Shown here: positions 1-13,185 of the stretch, piece by piece
Layout of the letters: each line of letters opens with the position of its first letter
How positions within the stretch are numbered: position 1 is the first letter of the stretch
Source of the DNA: Dipylidium caninum
Lineage: Eukaryota > Platyhelminthes > Cestoda > Cyclophyllidea > Dipylidiidae
Direction: 5' to 3'
DNA length: 64,000 nt
NCBI GenBank assembly: GCA_017562135.1
Contig: QEYB01000368.1
Coordinates: 496,001 to 560,000 of the forward strand
Made by a program: the position numbers and the translations under genes
The notes under the pieces: model-generated
Database searches by the model: none
Seen by the model: only the letters and a program-made list of their open reading frames with translations
Told to the model about the DNA's origin: nothing

Positions 1-832
1 TGCAAAGTCCAAGGAGTCTTGTAATTTTGGGGTATGGTTTAAACTCGTCAAGTACAGTTGCACCATAACATACATAAATAGCCACACTACCAAGTATTCT
101 GCGACGACATCGTCGAGAAGACTAGCGGAGCATATCAATACAAAAAGTTGTACCACTCAAGTAAAGCATCGCGTCTGATTTTGAAAGTAACTACATTAAC
201 ATAATCAGGAGTAAAAGAAAGCAGGGACAAAACAATTTATAATGAATAGTTTAAATTTCATGGGGATTATGGTGCTACGCAGTAAATCTGCAGACCAAAT
301 CTCGAATGGCCAAAAGCGCCTAACTCACCGCAGTTAGGGAGGGCGATTACGTTGCACAACCGAGTCGGTAATAAATCATGCATTAGGAATCAAGTCCCAC
401 GCAGGGTTAAGCACTGTCACTCCCGCTGCACACACTCCCCAGCACCACCACCACAACCCCCCTATTTTCGCCAAGACATTCTCCGCCTAAATGCTGAAGT
501 ATTCGGTAAGCAAAGAGTGCGACAATTTTCAATATGCTTATATTTCCTAAGTTCTCTGTGGAGAGCAGTCACAAGCAATAAAGAGCTCTCGTGGTTCCTT
601 TTAAAAACTGCCGCCCGATAAAGGGAGGAAGGTAATGGGTAAGCAAACTTTATGATCAATCATGGATGACAAGACATCGCATGTTCACATTAAGTAACAT
701 ATAATAAATCTTTATCAAGTATAAATAGAACCCAGCGTTCTTCCTGTAATTGACGCATCCAAGATTAAATAACCGTTAATACTTTACTAATCTAACCTAG
801 TCAGAAGTGACATATGTGAGAGTGAAATATGT
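1..832. other. Intergenic, nothing recognised
   Basis: AT-rich sequence downstream of the SDR gene, which reads leftward. Short open frames on both strands (for example around 352-621 and 462-659) have no recognisable domain and no paired splice sites. The 3' UTR of the SDR gene should occupy the right end, but no clear AATAAA on the minus strand was seen. Confidence 0.6.
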
Positions 833-2983
833 CTAACGAGGGCACATTTTAGACCACCCGCCATCTACGAAGATCGTCTCGCCGGTGATGAAGGCGCCAG
901 TTGAGGGAGATGCTAGGAATGCAATGGCATTTGCCACATCGTCCGCGGAGCCATTCATGCCCACAAGGTTGTTAGAGCGCGCACGTGTCAGGAAGTTCGC
1001 GTACTCCGTTTCCGAATAGCCTGCGGTGCGGTGAAGCTCCGTTACCACCACACCCGGTCTGCATGGTGTGACGACACAAAACGTCAGCGTTAGTGATAAT
1101 ATATACATTTGACCGCACACCAGCGTATTGTAGTGCACAGCCTTAGTTTCATGATTGTTAACGATGCGCTTCACTCATGTCAGGCATGGTAACATTTCAA
1201 AAGGGCCAGCCCAAGTTAATAATTAGACTATTTTAGAGGGACTGCGGAATTAGCTCATTCAATATTTTGATCAACCGAGAAACTAAGGGAAATACTACCT
1301 AAATGTTTCGTCGGCGGGCTAAATGATACAAAAGGTGGCTCCCTATGTATATTCAAAGTGTGTAGCACTTCCCCTAACGTCGTGGTTAGTGTCTCCACAT
1401 TTTGCAAAATGAAGCAATTCGTAATGCCTCGCAGACGCCAAACTCATACGGTGTGGTAAGTGATCGCGAGTATTCCGCAGTATAGCACGAAAGACTGAAG
1501 CTACACTTTTATGAATGAAATTACGTCACATTTGTGTGTGCATTCAAAATTTTTGTAGATGAGCCAATCAAAGTTGAACGAAAAAAAAATGCATTTAAAG
1601 GTCAAACGTCTAAAATGATCTGGAAATCCTCAAAAAAGGGGAGATAATAGGTGTTAAGTAAAAAGCATATAATTCACTCCAAATGTAAAGTATTGCTAAC
1701 GCATTCGTCTAAAACAAAGAACTTAGCAAAAAATAAAAGTTAGTAATGCAAATGAAACCACTAACGCAACACAATTGACTCGAATGCCTTTTTTTCCAAG
1801 TTCTAAAATAGACAAAGAGAAATGGATGAAAGAAGCAAAATATGAAGGTTACATTGCACATATATTTAGATAAAACACCAACCTACGGCGGCATTTCTGG
1901 TGAACTGCTCAATAGCTGCCTTGCTTATCGAGTAGGAGAGAATTCCTGGAAACTAAAAAGACCACAAATTGAAGTTGTAATAAAAATTTTGATTTGTACA
2001 AATTTGAAATAGTGCGATAAAAGTAGACTACAACAAATTATCCTATATCGGTAGGGCTAGGTAAAACCATTCGCTATGCAGTTATATGCAACAAATAAAT
2101 TCAGGAACAAATGACGGCGCAAGAAACATCTTTACACAAGCTAATTTAATGTCATTAGACACATTTTGGGCTAATGTGACACTAGATGACTAATATGACA
2201 TTAAATCTGGAGAAAAACATTAAATGAGAGAAACTAATGAAAAGTGAGTAACGTACAGAATTGTTCCCAGACACGCTAGAGATATTAATAATACAACCTT
2301 TTGATTCCTCTAGCTTTGCCACCGCCAAATGTGAAAGCAGTATGAACAGACCGTACATTCACGTTCATGAGGCGTTCGTAGGCAAGTGGATCAAAATTTT
2401 CAACACTGTCTCGTATTTGAAAACCAGCATTGTTCACCAGAATGTCAAGTTTCCCAAATGTGGCAAGTATTTTATTAAAGGCAGCAGAAGTCTGTTCGAT
2501 ATCAGCAAGATCTGCAATTGCAATGAGAAATTTAGCGGACGCATTGCAAGAAGCCTCTTGACACAATTGACGTGTCTTCTCGAGATTGACTTCATTGCGT
2601 CCAACCAAAGCCAAACCGGCCCCCAATTTTGCAAAGAGGACAGCTGCAGAACGTCCTATACCGGAACTTGCACCTAATCAAACGTCAATAAGGCATCCAA
2701 TTTCAGTTGTACTAAAAGTCTTTATAATAATTAGGCAATGCGTAATTAGATGGTATTTCGCAAGTCTTTAACTACCTTACAGAAGAAACTCGTTAAACAA
2801 ACAGTACAGCAGTCCAAATCTACCAAAAACAACAGAGAAGTGAGCTCAACCAGCTAAATTCGTTTTCCGTTTCCTAATTAACTTCTCTGTTATTAACAAA
2901 GACTGTGATACATTACAGCGTTTAAAAGAATGACCAATACTACCAGTAACTATCGCAACTTTCCCGGTCAAACAGAGATCCAT
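833..2983 (-). CDS. Short-chain dehydrogenase/reductase, classical SDR (five exons, one-base frameshift)
   Basis: NAD(P)-dependent oxidoreductase of the classical SDR family; substrate unknown. Minus-strand exons: 2944-2983, 2257-2673, 1883-1952, 1766-1802, 833-1058. All junctions have GT-AG borders and the phases add up to about 262 residues, the usual family length. Visible motifs: TGASSGIG cofactor loop (exons 1/2), NNAG, the catalytic Ser in INISSVSG, the catalytic YSISK (Tyr and Lys), then RVNCVAPG and the C-terminal FVDGG. The start at 2983 (MDLCLTGKVAIVTG) matches the family; an in-frame Met at 3031 would add 16 residues. Oddity: exon 2 needs a shift at about 2341-2343, between NVRSVH and LLSHLAV, where one base is in excess. 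Family is certain; a FabG-like or DHRS-type role is only a guess. Confidence 0.9.
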
Positions 2984-3031
2984 CCGAATCAAGCAACCTT
3001 CACAAGCGAACAACCTTGACGAATGTGACAT

Positions 3032-4394
3032 GTCGTGACGATTAACTAAAAGAAAACATTATTTCACCAACAAAAGTATATGTGTTATTTACCTTCGGTA
3101 TCCCTCCCTCTTCAACTTTTAGCTTAGCTTGTGGAGTAATGTTTGACTTTTATATAAGGCGTAAATTTAATGAGCCGTAAATATCAATTCGCCCTCTTGT
3201 ACTTAATGAGCCAGTCTTTTAAACTTCTGGAGCCATGCATGGTGACACACGAAGAACACTGTCCAGACCCTTTGTCCTATTCGCACTGACCCCAATACCT
3301 AACCCAATACGATGGTACCGATCTACGAGTACCATAGCGGCAAAGGGAGTAAATTAATGTCCTGCAAATTAATATTTGCATAGTACATCACCAACTGCCA
3401 AACCACCAAGCGTTCATCGAATTAAACGCGGACCACAGCATGGGGGAACAGGTTCTGTTGGGACAATTTACTAATTAATAACTCGTCCTTGAAAGAACCG
3501 TAATCGGCCAACGTGACTCTTTCGCGAAATCAATAGCTTTACCATCCTATAATACTTCCGAAGCTAAATTTCAGCTTACTACACATCCAAAAATTTAGCG
3601 ATTTCATCAATATATCGGAACCCAAATAATTCGATGTGAAATCCTATTATCGAATCTCGCAACATCCCATGTCACGTACGTGTAAATATTGATCTTCTAT
3701 TCCACTGACTTACTGCCTTCAAACGTCTCACATCAGGGACATCAATCTGCTTATTACTGGGTTGTTCCGTACGCGGTGGCGTCAAACTTTTACTCGCAAT
3801 TCCCTCAATCACCCTAATCCTATCGAATTAAATTTCAAATGTTCCCATGTGACCCAAAATAACATCATTTTTGGCAAGTTTGGCACGAATTATGTTTCTA
3901 AGATGTCTAATATCAACTCCCATACTCTCTCTCTAAGAAACAGGTGGGAAAATTATTGTTTACACTAATAAGAATAGTCCGATCAATTTAATTCAATGAT
4001 TTATATACTGTCTCCACAATTCCATGGGGTTAACCTTCCCAGCTTGCCCCAAGGAATATTTTTGACAGATATATAATAGAAATCTGAGTAATATATGGTA
4101 CTTTTATACAATGAGGCGAAGACACTCAACGACTTAATGAAAATGACAAGTAGAGAGGACGTTACATTGGGGGGAGGATGGGAATAGCGAGTATAATGTA
4201 GGAAATATGGTCGACGGTCTACTAAATTGTTACCTGTGGAAAGAATAACAACCTTAAAAAATAAACCAAGTTCTGATGCTACGCAATTAATTTCACGGCA
4301 TACATCAACTATTTCGGGTAAGTTTGGGCAACATATGCACAAAAACCACATATACACACCGATTCACTGCTTTTAACTATCCCCGACGAAAGTC
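3032..4394. other. Intergenic between two minus-strand genes
   Basis: AT-rich sequence between the SEC61A stop and the SDR start. It should contain the SEC61A 3' UTR and the SDR promoter. Open frames at 3762-3968 (+) and 4001-4357 (-) show no family resemblance and I do not regard them as genes. Confidence 0.55.
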
Positions 4395-6104
<1,710 letters not shown>

Positions 6105-7412
6105 TGAGTCAGAATCCAACGCAGAAGTGCCAAGAAGTACGCGTGGTGCCCTTACAATTCAACTGGATCAGTAAAACGAGGTAGACTATGACATAATAAC
6201 AACTCTATCGCCGTCTAAAAAAAAACAATTAATTTTGGTAGCTTTTGTGAAACTTGATTTTGTATAAGTTGATTATTCGTATAGCCGTTACGAAGGACAC
6301 TTTTGAGCAAAGCAAGCCAAATGTCTTGGAAAAGCATATCGAATACAAAATACTACGGTTTATTGATGTGTTAACCGCAAATAACATGCAATAGCTATTA
6401 AGGAATCATCTCAGCAGCGGCCTGGTTAGTCATAAACCTCCACGTCCGAGTGACAAACGAAAATTTATTTTAACAAATTTGCTATTACACTACTTAAATG
6501 AGGAAACCACACTGTTCTGCTATTATATATGACAAACAAAGACCAAATATGCCTATGGAACAAATTTAACAATAGTAGATTTTCCATTGCACAGTCCTAA
6601 AAGCAATCATTTTGGTCAAGTGAATATTGAGCTTCTCGGCCGAAGACGGAGGAAAATTAAGTCTCTTCTATCTACGGTGCTAAAATAAGCGATGCCAAAT
6701 GATTTTGCTTGCTATTTCTGCGGCTATTGTATCGTGTTCTTAATACAAACTTATTTTATAAGTTGAGAAGAAGAGGGATGCACAGATGATATGTTCTCCG
6801 TCTTCCAATTTTAATTTTCTGTCAAATAGCTTGTTACGCTAAGGTGCATCGCCTGCAGTGTGTCACAGGTAATTTACCATTTATTTAACGGGCACGAAAT
6901 ATTGACGCAATTGCCCGACAGTCGCAAAATATTCATCTAAAAAAGTAGTTTTATTTTGCCTTGCGAAGTTAGTATCTTTCTGTTGTGTTTTACCTTCCCC
7001 TAATATTAATTGTGATTTAATAGGGCCTATTGACAGCGCGTTCTTTTTGAGGGTGGTTCATCTCACTTTTTTTCCCTGTTCGCGCCGTCTTGCTTGGGGT
7101 CTTTGTCTCTGTATATATATATCACTCTTTAGTAATTATATGTGCTGCGCCCCTTCTCGTTTTTTTTCGAATTGTTAATGATTTGTCAACAGCCTATCAG
7201 TATCAGTTGATTTTTTTCTCACCCCATTATCGCACACTGGGTTCTTCCACCGAGTCTAATTTTCGATATGTCGATTCTCACTGCCAACCTCCACCTTTTT
7301 TATCCTTGCCATGAATAATAACTTTCTTTTAAGATTTCTTTTATCCTTTGTCGTGTTAGCTCATGCATCATTGTGATTCCTTTACTTTTAATGTATAGTG
7401 TCTAGCTGGAAC
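6105..7412. promoter_or_regulatory. Divergent intergenic region SEC61A / SAP30BP-like
   Basis: About 1.3 kb separates the start codons of two genes reading away from each other, so both promoters should lie here. The right third (about 6950-7390) becomes strikingly T-rich on the plus strand, resembling a polypyrimidine-rich 5' UTR or leader. Two AGs (in tatag and tctag) lie just before the ATG at 7413 and could be splice or trans-splice acceptors. No individual promoter element was identified. Confidence 0.5.
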
Positions 7413-9003
7413 ATGTCGGGCGAGGATCCATTAAATATTGTGACCTCCGAAGAAGAAAATGAGATGTCGGTTACTTATCAGAAACGAAAAATCGAAACCA
7501 ATGGGGAGGAGCAAAAGTCTGTTGATTCCCAGCTCAAAAAACGCTCTCGCCCATCTATGGCTAGTGGCATCAATCTTGTTTCTTATGCCCTGGATAATGA
7601 CGACGGTGAAAGTGAATCAGAAGATGAGGAATTGGCTTTGAACCACAGTGACTCCCCTCGAAATAGCGCTGTAGAGTACGAAGATTCTGTTCACTCTAGT
7701 GGAGCTGTTCATTTTTCTGTTCTTGATGGTGGCCCACTGACGGTACTAAGTTCTGCACATATTGAGGCCGCACACATTTCACCTGCCGTTCTTCCTGAAG
7801 AAGTTCTCGTAGATGTAGCTGAACAGATTGAAAAAGATGACTTGTTCCCCCACTCTTCCCCCTCAAACAGCAGCACTCACATTCAATCCCTTGAGGTAAC
7901 TCTTCCTCCGGAACCAAGGGAGTTGTGTAGTATGCAATTACAAAACGTTGTAGAGACTACCTTGCGCAGAATACAACATGACATTGGATTTGATCCCAAC
8001 CGTGTCATCCAAGATAATAAGGCCTTTAGAAATCCGAGGTCAGTCCTGACAGCTCTGTGAATTCCCCCGTTTGTTCCCTTGCACATGCTACTACATGTTT
8101 TTCCGAGGTTTGTTTTAATCGGATATCTAATTTTACTTCGATTTAACCTTCAGTGTGAACATCATGCTACTTTATTTATTATCATCTCCGCATTTATTTG
8201 CTATTCTTTCATGAGAATTTCTGTTTAATAATAGGTGATTCAATACTTTGCTTCGATGAATGAGATGAACAAACTCGAATTCTTTTTGTTCTGTCTGCCT
8301 TTTTAAGTCGTAGTGTCACATTATCCTTGTTGGAAGTTTGCTCTTACGTTTTGCAGCATCTACAAGAAACTAATCAGTTTTCTGGATATTGATGAGAAGG
8401 GAACGAATTTCGCGCAAGTAAGCAGCCGAACTATTCGCCCTAATTGTTGATTATATTTTAATTAGTCTTTGCTGTTTTGCTCTGTCTTTTCTCAAATTTT
8501 ATTTACGGACATGAAGATTACAAAAATCCCTTTCCCTCATACCCCGTATTGAATGATAGGACGTCTTCAATCCTTACCGTTGGGACGCTAACTCCTTTTA
8601 CGACAAATTGGGGGAAATCCAAAATCGTGAAGTTGAACGCCTTGAAAAACTGCAGAAGGAGCGCCGAAAAGCGGAAGCGAGTGCCTCGACAGGTAACAAC
8701 ACAACGGGACTGCCCCGCGTCGCCAGCGGGCCTACTACCGACACCATCACCAACACCCAGGGCCCCGTCCACACAGCTGAAAAACGGCCAGGTAAGACTT
8801 GTTGAATTTAAATACTGAACGCCACTCTACGTGCCGACCCACGAAATTATTGGGTTTTAGAGATCAAGAAAAAGTCAAAGTGGGATACAGTTGTCCCAGC
8901 CGAGCCCTCGCAACCACCATCTAAAATCACATTCCCTCAGGCGGCTGATCCGACGGCTAAGATAACCATCCCCGCAATCGGTGATCTCTTTCACAGGAAA
9001 TAG
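7413..9003 (+). CDS. SAP30BP: SAP30-binding protein / HCNGP-family transcriptional regulator (four exons)
   Basis: Nuclear protein of the HCNGP family; the human member binds the SAP30 corepressor subunit and has been linked to splicing. Exons: 7413-8038, 8357-8417, 8560-8791, 8861-9003, all GT-AG and phase-consistent, giving about 353 residues against about 308 in human. Order: an acidic Ser/Glu-rich N-terminal half with LVSYALDNDDGESESEDEE; then the conserved core LPPEPRELCS, AFRNPSIYKKLISFLDIDEK, GTNFAQDVFNPYRWDANSF and a charged helix (REVERLEKLQKERRK); then the C-terminal KSKWDTVVP motif. These blocks align in order with human SAP30BP (PPEPPGRCS, FRNPSIYEKLIQF, DMFDPHGW, KSKWDSAIP). The start at 7413 is the first ATG in frame. 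The extra length is an N-terminal acidic extension. Confidence 0.9.
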
Positions 9004-9037
9004 CCCACGGACTTGATGCGCCATGTAAATTCCCGTT

Positions 9038-9043
9038 ATTAAA
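9038..9043 (+). terminator. Putative polyadenylation signal (ATTAAA) of the SAP30BP-like gene
   Basis: ATTAAA lies 35 bases after the stop codon at 9003. The gene on the other strand ends at 9237, so the two transcripts converge with only 233 bp between stop codons. Confidence 0.5.
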
Positions 9044-9236
9044 GTATTTTGTAACATGACAATATTTGTTGATTGAGACGGATTCTTGATTGGGTGTCAC
9101 TACACTAGCCGAAATCAGTCAATTAATGATTTAAGTTGGGCTACCAAATGCCAAATATGGTAAAGAAATTGCGTCCACACTAATTTATATCCGTAGGAGT
9201 GAACAAAAGGAACTAGAGGTGGATGAAGGAGACCGC

Positions 9237-11097
9237 TTAGTGCGTGTGGCCATAGTTTCGGGCAGCATTTGCGGTTTGGGTGCTGTCGCTACCCGAATAC
9301 ACGTGTGGAGAAGTTGCATCCTGCGAGTAGATCGTTGATGGGAGCCAATTGAACTTCACTGTCGTTGGCAAAAGTGACCAGTCATCCTTTATTACCTACG
9401 ATCATAAAAGGACCCCTTAATATATGAGGGGCAATATTAACAATACACCCAGATGCAACCTGCTCGCAAAACCATTTCCCCGAAAAATTGATTCAATAGA
9501 AAAGTTGATATTATAATAATAACGAAAAGTGTGGAGTGTACCTGAATAGTGAGATGTTTAACAAATGGTTGGAGACGTTTGGTGACATGCGCCAGTACCA
9601 ATTGCTCGGAGGCGTCGCGTCGAACACGTACGTAAAGACTTCCCACCAGGGTCCCAAAACCAGTTGTCCAGAAATGCTCATTTCGCAACTCCAGCACACC
9701 CTCCAGTGTGGAAGCTTCACGAAGGGCCTTATCTAATGCTGTCACAAGGTAGGATGGTGTTGTTTGAAGCAAAATCTTCCCACTAAAAATTTCCATATTT
9801 AAACTTAAAAAAAATTGGAAAAACTCATTGTTTTGCAAGAAGTATCGGCGCACCTGTAGACGGCTATCGGAATCATGGTGTTGAAAAGGAGGAGGGAGAT
9901 GATGACAGCCGCTAGGGTATCTGGAAAAACGCCTGTCTCGGTTGTGGGATCCACCGTCATGTAGGCGATCAGGGTTATTGATGCAATAATGATGCCAACT
10001 AGAGCAATTGGATTCATGCGTGGCGGAAGTACTCGAGATAGGAGAGGGATGCAACTCCGCAAGGAACGACTAATATCTGACATTTGCTCCTAAGATTGAA
10101 TAATTCTCTTTCTTTTTACGTCCAGACGTGTCGTTTCACCTCGATATAATGATGCGTATGGTTTGAGATTAACACAATGCAATTGGAATCAACTCAGGGA
10201 ATTAGTAAGCCTATGCTCTAACAGTGGAGTCAAGCGTCTAAAGTGATTAGAAAATAGAAGGATAAGTTAATATCGTGAGGTAGTTTCATCATCATCCGAT
10301 AAAATAACAATACCGAATCAGAAATAACGGTAATGTTAGTGACTTGCTTGTAGGCAACTTGATACGCATGCTCGGGTGACGTGTGTGAAAGCCGGATTAT
10401 CGAGAGAGTATACTGATATTATGTGTAATCCCAGGGAGAACAAGATAGTCCAGGGCATATATTCAACCACAACCTAAGGATGCACAAAAGTAAATCAACT
10501 ATCATTTAGAATGCGGACAATCAGAATAGTTGAATATACCGAAAAGTAAAACTAAACATATATAGCTTCGAAGCTGCGATATTCACAGTCACTAGCATAT
10601 GATGTCAATAGTTCACTAGACATACCGCTGAGGGATCAAAAAGACGTTCAATAGATTCTTTCAAAAGATAAAATGATGAAAGAATGGATAAAATTGTTGA
10701 GGCAAATACAGCGATCACTTCGAACCGATCATAACCGAAGCAGTAAGTCTTCATGTCGGCCGCTTGTTGACGTACCCATATGGTCACAAGAGCCACAAGG
10801 AGAAATAAAACATCGAACAAAATTAAATCAGAAAAGGCGGAGAGGGCAATGCTACACATAAATGTTAATATATCACAGGGAATATTACCTGTTGCTGAAG
10901 TAATTCAATACCCTTATAACAATTAGTCCCAAGAAAACACAAATGACATGTACCAATATTTGTTTTGCCTGCTTTGAATCCTTTAGCAGACAGGCAATTT
11001 CCTCAAAAACTTTAACAGTAAATTTCGTACAACATTTGAAATCCGACAATACACCCAAATAAACGTTGTATAGTAGGGAAGAAGAGTGAAGGCCCAT
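9237..11097 (-). CDS. SLC30A6: Zinc transporter 6-like protein, cation diffusion facilitator family (seven exons)
   Basis: CDF-family membrane protein of the secretory pathway. Vertebrate ZnT6 is a non-transporting partner of ZnT5. Minus-strand exons: 11055-11097, 10889-11009, 10626-10851, 10348-10473, 9854-10089, 9542-9782, 9237-9395; about 383 residues (human 461). Matches to ZnT6 in order: SIALSAFSDLILFD, FGYDRFEVIAVFAST, LLKESIERLFDPS, LQEQMSDISRSL, LPPRMNPIALVG, SGKILLQTTPSYLVTALDKA, LELRNEHFWTTGFGTLVGS, RRDASEQLVLAHVT, VIKDDWSLLP. The HxxxD zinc site expected in helix 2 of active CDFs is not visible (FSDLILFD instead), as in ZnT6. The intron between exons 4 and 5 begins GCAAGT, a GC-AG intron. 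Introns 1 and 2 are 45 and 37 bp. The start (MGLHSSS) is chosen because it lies 2 nt after an acceptor AG. The C-terminal tail is shorter than in vertebrates. Confidence 0.9.
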
Positions 11098-11100
11098 AAC
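11098..11100 (-). promoter_or_regulatory. Splice acceptor just upstream of the ZnT6 start codon (candidate trans-splice site)
   Basis: Reading leftward, a T-rich stretch ends in TTTTAG, then two bases, then the ATG at 11097. It sits in the 115-bp gap after the KXD1 stop. This is where a spliced-leader acceptor would be expected; a cis-spliced 5' UTR exon is the alternative. Confidence 0.45.
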
Positions 11101-11174
11101 TAAAATGTAAATCGATATCATGGGGGGGGGGGAATTTAGCGACACACAAACAAGTAAGTCATTGTAGGTAAATT

Positions 11175-11180
11175 TTTATT
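11175..11180 (-). terminator. Polyadenylation signal (AATAAA) of KXD1
   Basis: AATAAA on the minus strand, 32 bases after the KXD1 stop codon (11213-11215) and about 75 bases before the acceptor of the next gene. Confidence 0.6.
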
Positions 11181-11212
11181 TAAAAATGCGTCCATAACAA
11201 TGAGAAACATGG

Positions 11213-11632
11213 TCATTCAGCAAGAGGGCCCATGGACGGGGTGAAAGTGTGGAGCAAAGGACTAGATATCTCCACTTCAGCGTTCAATTCTGCTCTCCAA
11301 ACACGTTCGGCGACGCCCGAGGATTCCTCATACTCTGAAGGAAACTGACGCCTTACGGTCCTTTTTACGGACTCAATCCGTTTGTTGGTCATGTTAAGTT
11401 CGCGCTTCAGTGAAATGAGGCGACGCGTGCTCAACCGCAAATCAGTAGCTAATGACGACATTCGAAGGGTTGAAAGCTCATTCAGCGTTTGCAACATCGC
11501 ATTCATTTTCTCCAAATGTGAAAGAAGTTCCTGTTGACCCATGAGGATATTAACGATGTTCAAATAATATAGCATCTTAAAAAATGTCGGTGATTGTGAC
11601 GAATCTCCGTCGTCATTTTCCAATGCATCCAT
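11213..11632 (-). CDS. KXD1: KxDL motif-containing protein 1, BORC complex subunit
   Basis: Small coiled-coil protein. In animals KXD1 is a subunit of BORC, which couples lysosomes to Arl8 and kinesin and is related to BLOC-1. Single open frame of 139 residues. The central region aligns with human KXD1: LLSHLEKMNAMLQTLNELS against the human DRFEKTNEMLLNFNNLS region, then the family motif as LISLKREL (human LVEMKRDL), then RIESVKRTVRRQFPSEY (human RIRTLKGKLARQHPEAF). The N-terminal 20 residues are Asp/Ser-rich and not conserved. The ATG at 11632 follows an acceptor-like AG by two bases (TTTGTTATAG), which supports this start. Same strand and directly upstream of the ZnT6-like gene, with only 115 bp between stop and start, suggesting a shared polycistronic precursor. 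KREL in place of KxDL is a conservative change. Confidence 0.82.
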   Translation of the reverse strand: MDALENDDGDSSQSPTFFKMLYYLNIVNILMGQQELLSHLEKMNAMLQTLNELSTLRMSSLATDLRLSTRRLISLKRELNMTNKRIESVKRTVRRQFPSEYEESSGVAERVWRAELNAEVEISSPLLHTFTPSMGPLAE

Positions 11633-13185
11633 CGCTATAACAAATAAACTATAGCTAGATTGCGCTGCTAAGACACATAAGCGTAAGAATGAGTTGAGTG
11701 ATTGCACACAAACACGTAGATATTGAAAACACACAGCAAACGGAGTGAAACATCTCTTTCTGATCGTGAGAAACCAGTAGTAGATATTTCATTTAGAGGA
11801 CAGTAAATGGAGCCACACCAAAAAATATCTAATTATTTTTCACTCCATGATATAAAAAATGCGAGAAGCACGAATTAAAATTATGAAAAACCGCTATTCA
11901 GCGTAAAACCAAAAAGAATCAGAGACAGAATTTGACTCACGCGCTGACACGTGACATACCTATATAGGGCAGCGGGCCAAAAAATCAATTATACTACAAA
12001 TACGTAAAAAACCGGATATGCAGTCATTAAGAATTTGCCATGATTAAATCAACGTATTGAAAATATTAAAAATTGATAATATAATGTTTGAGGTTTACCT
12101 ACATGACAATTCAACCTTAAATAAAAATTTGATTGCGTAAAATGCGACGCGTCATTACGTCGTCTTAGCCACGGTCAGAGGATTAGAAATTAGGGCGTTA
12201 CATCTGGAGGCACAAAACTAAGACATAATGACAACATTATTTGCCTATAACTTCCTTTATTTTCTGCGGATTAGCTCGTGTTTATGACTATGTGTCTTTG
12301 TAAATAACATTTTTAATCCTACGACCTTTTAGGCCATTCAAAAATTAATCACCTTTGATTTCCACGAAACCCTTGCAAAAATCGCGTAATCATCGAACAC
12401 ATTTTGCACCAGTACTCCTCGCGACATATCTACGATAATCATCTCAGCTCATTCTGCCCAAATTGTAGGTTAATGCAAGTGCAGGTTCAACCTAACTGGA
12501 AATATTTTTCATCAGATTATGCTCACTCACGTTTGGGTGATATGCGTTTATCGCCCTCCCACCAACACGACTCATGTGGTAAAATCAGCTCGCACGCATC
12601 TTTACTGAAGTGAAGGTTCGGCGGCTAAAACACGGTATACCGTTGTCCCACCCAGAATCACAGTGGTTTCAATGCATCTGTATAGGGAACTTCACATCTT
12701 CAAAATATTTATGACCACTTCGTAACCTCCGTATTCTTAACTCTCTTTAAAACCAAACCAACACTCTACATGATATTTAAACTGTTCAGCTGATATAGGA
12801 GTACAGCATTCATTATTTTAGTCGTGAGAAAATGACAATCATCATTTGTAATTAATTGTAATTTTTGTACCCAAAAACCGCCTTTGAACAATCAAAATAA
12901 CGCCAAATTACAGAGTCAATCTTGTTAAAATTCCCTTTTCCATGACTTAGGATCCGCCCATTTTATTATTCTATGCGACTGAATCTCATGGAGCGTCATC
13001 CGTCTGTTTCTCAGATCTTAGGCGTGGTGTTGGTTTCGCACAATGGTTGTCTTTATTTCTTAAACTTGTCGATGTACCTAAGCCTTCTTTAAGGTGTTGG
13101 ACGAGTTTGACTAAAGTCTTGAATATTCCATTTAATTAAACCTACCGCGATTGTCACAACTAGGACGAGTTTTTCTCGTTTTCAG
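11633..13185. promoter_or_regulatory. Divergent intergenic region KXD1 / mitoferrin
   Basis: AT-rich. It must contain the KXD1 promoter and acceptor, and the unresolved first exon(s) of mitoferrin. A possible mitoferrin start (the ATG near 12974) has no convincing donor, so I do not annotate it. The plus-strand frame at 12404-12613 has no recognisable features. Confidence 0.5.

Noticed and set aside
2341..2343. Programmed frameshift in the SDR gene
   Set aside because: No slippery heptamer or downstream structure is evident, and SDR genes are not known to use recoding; a sequencing error is simpler.
2261..2677. 138-codon plus-strand open frame
   Set aside because: It is the antisense shadow of SDR exon 2, whose minus-strand translation carries the family motifs.
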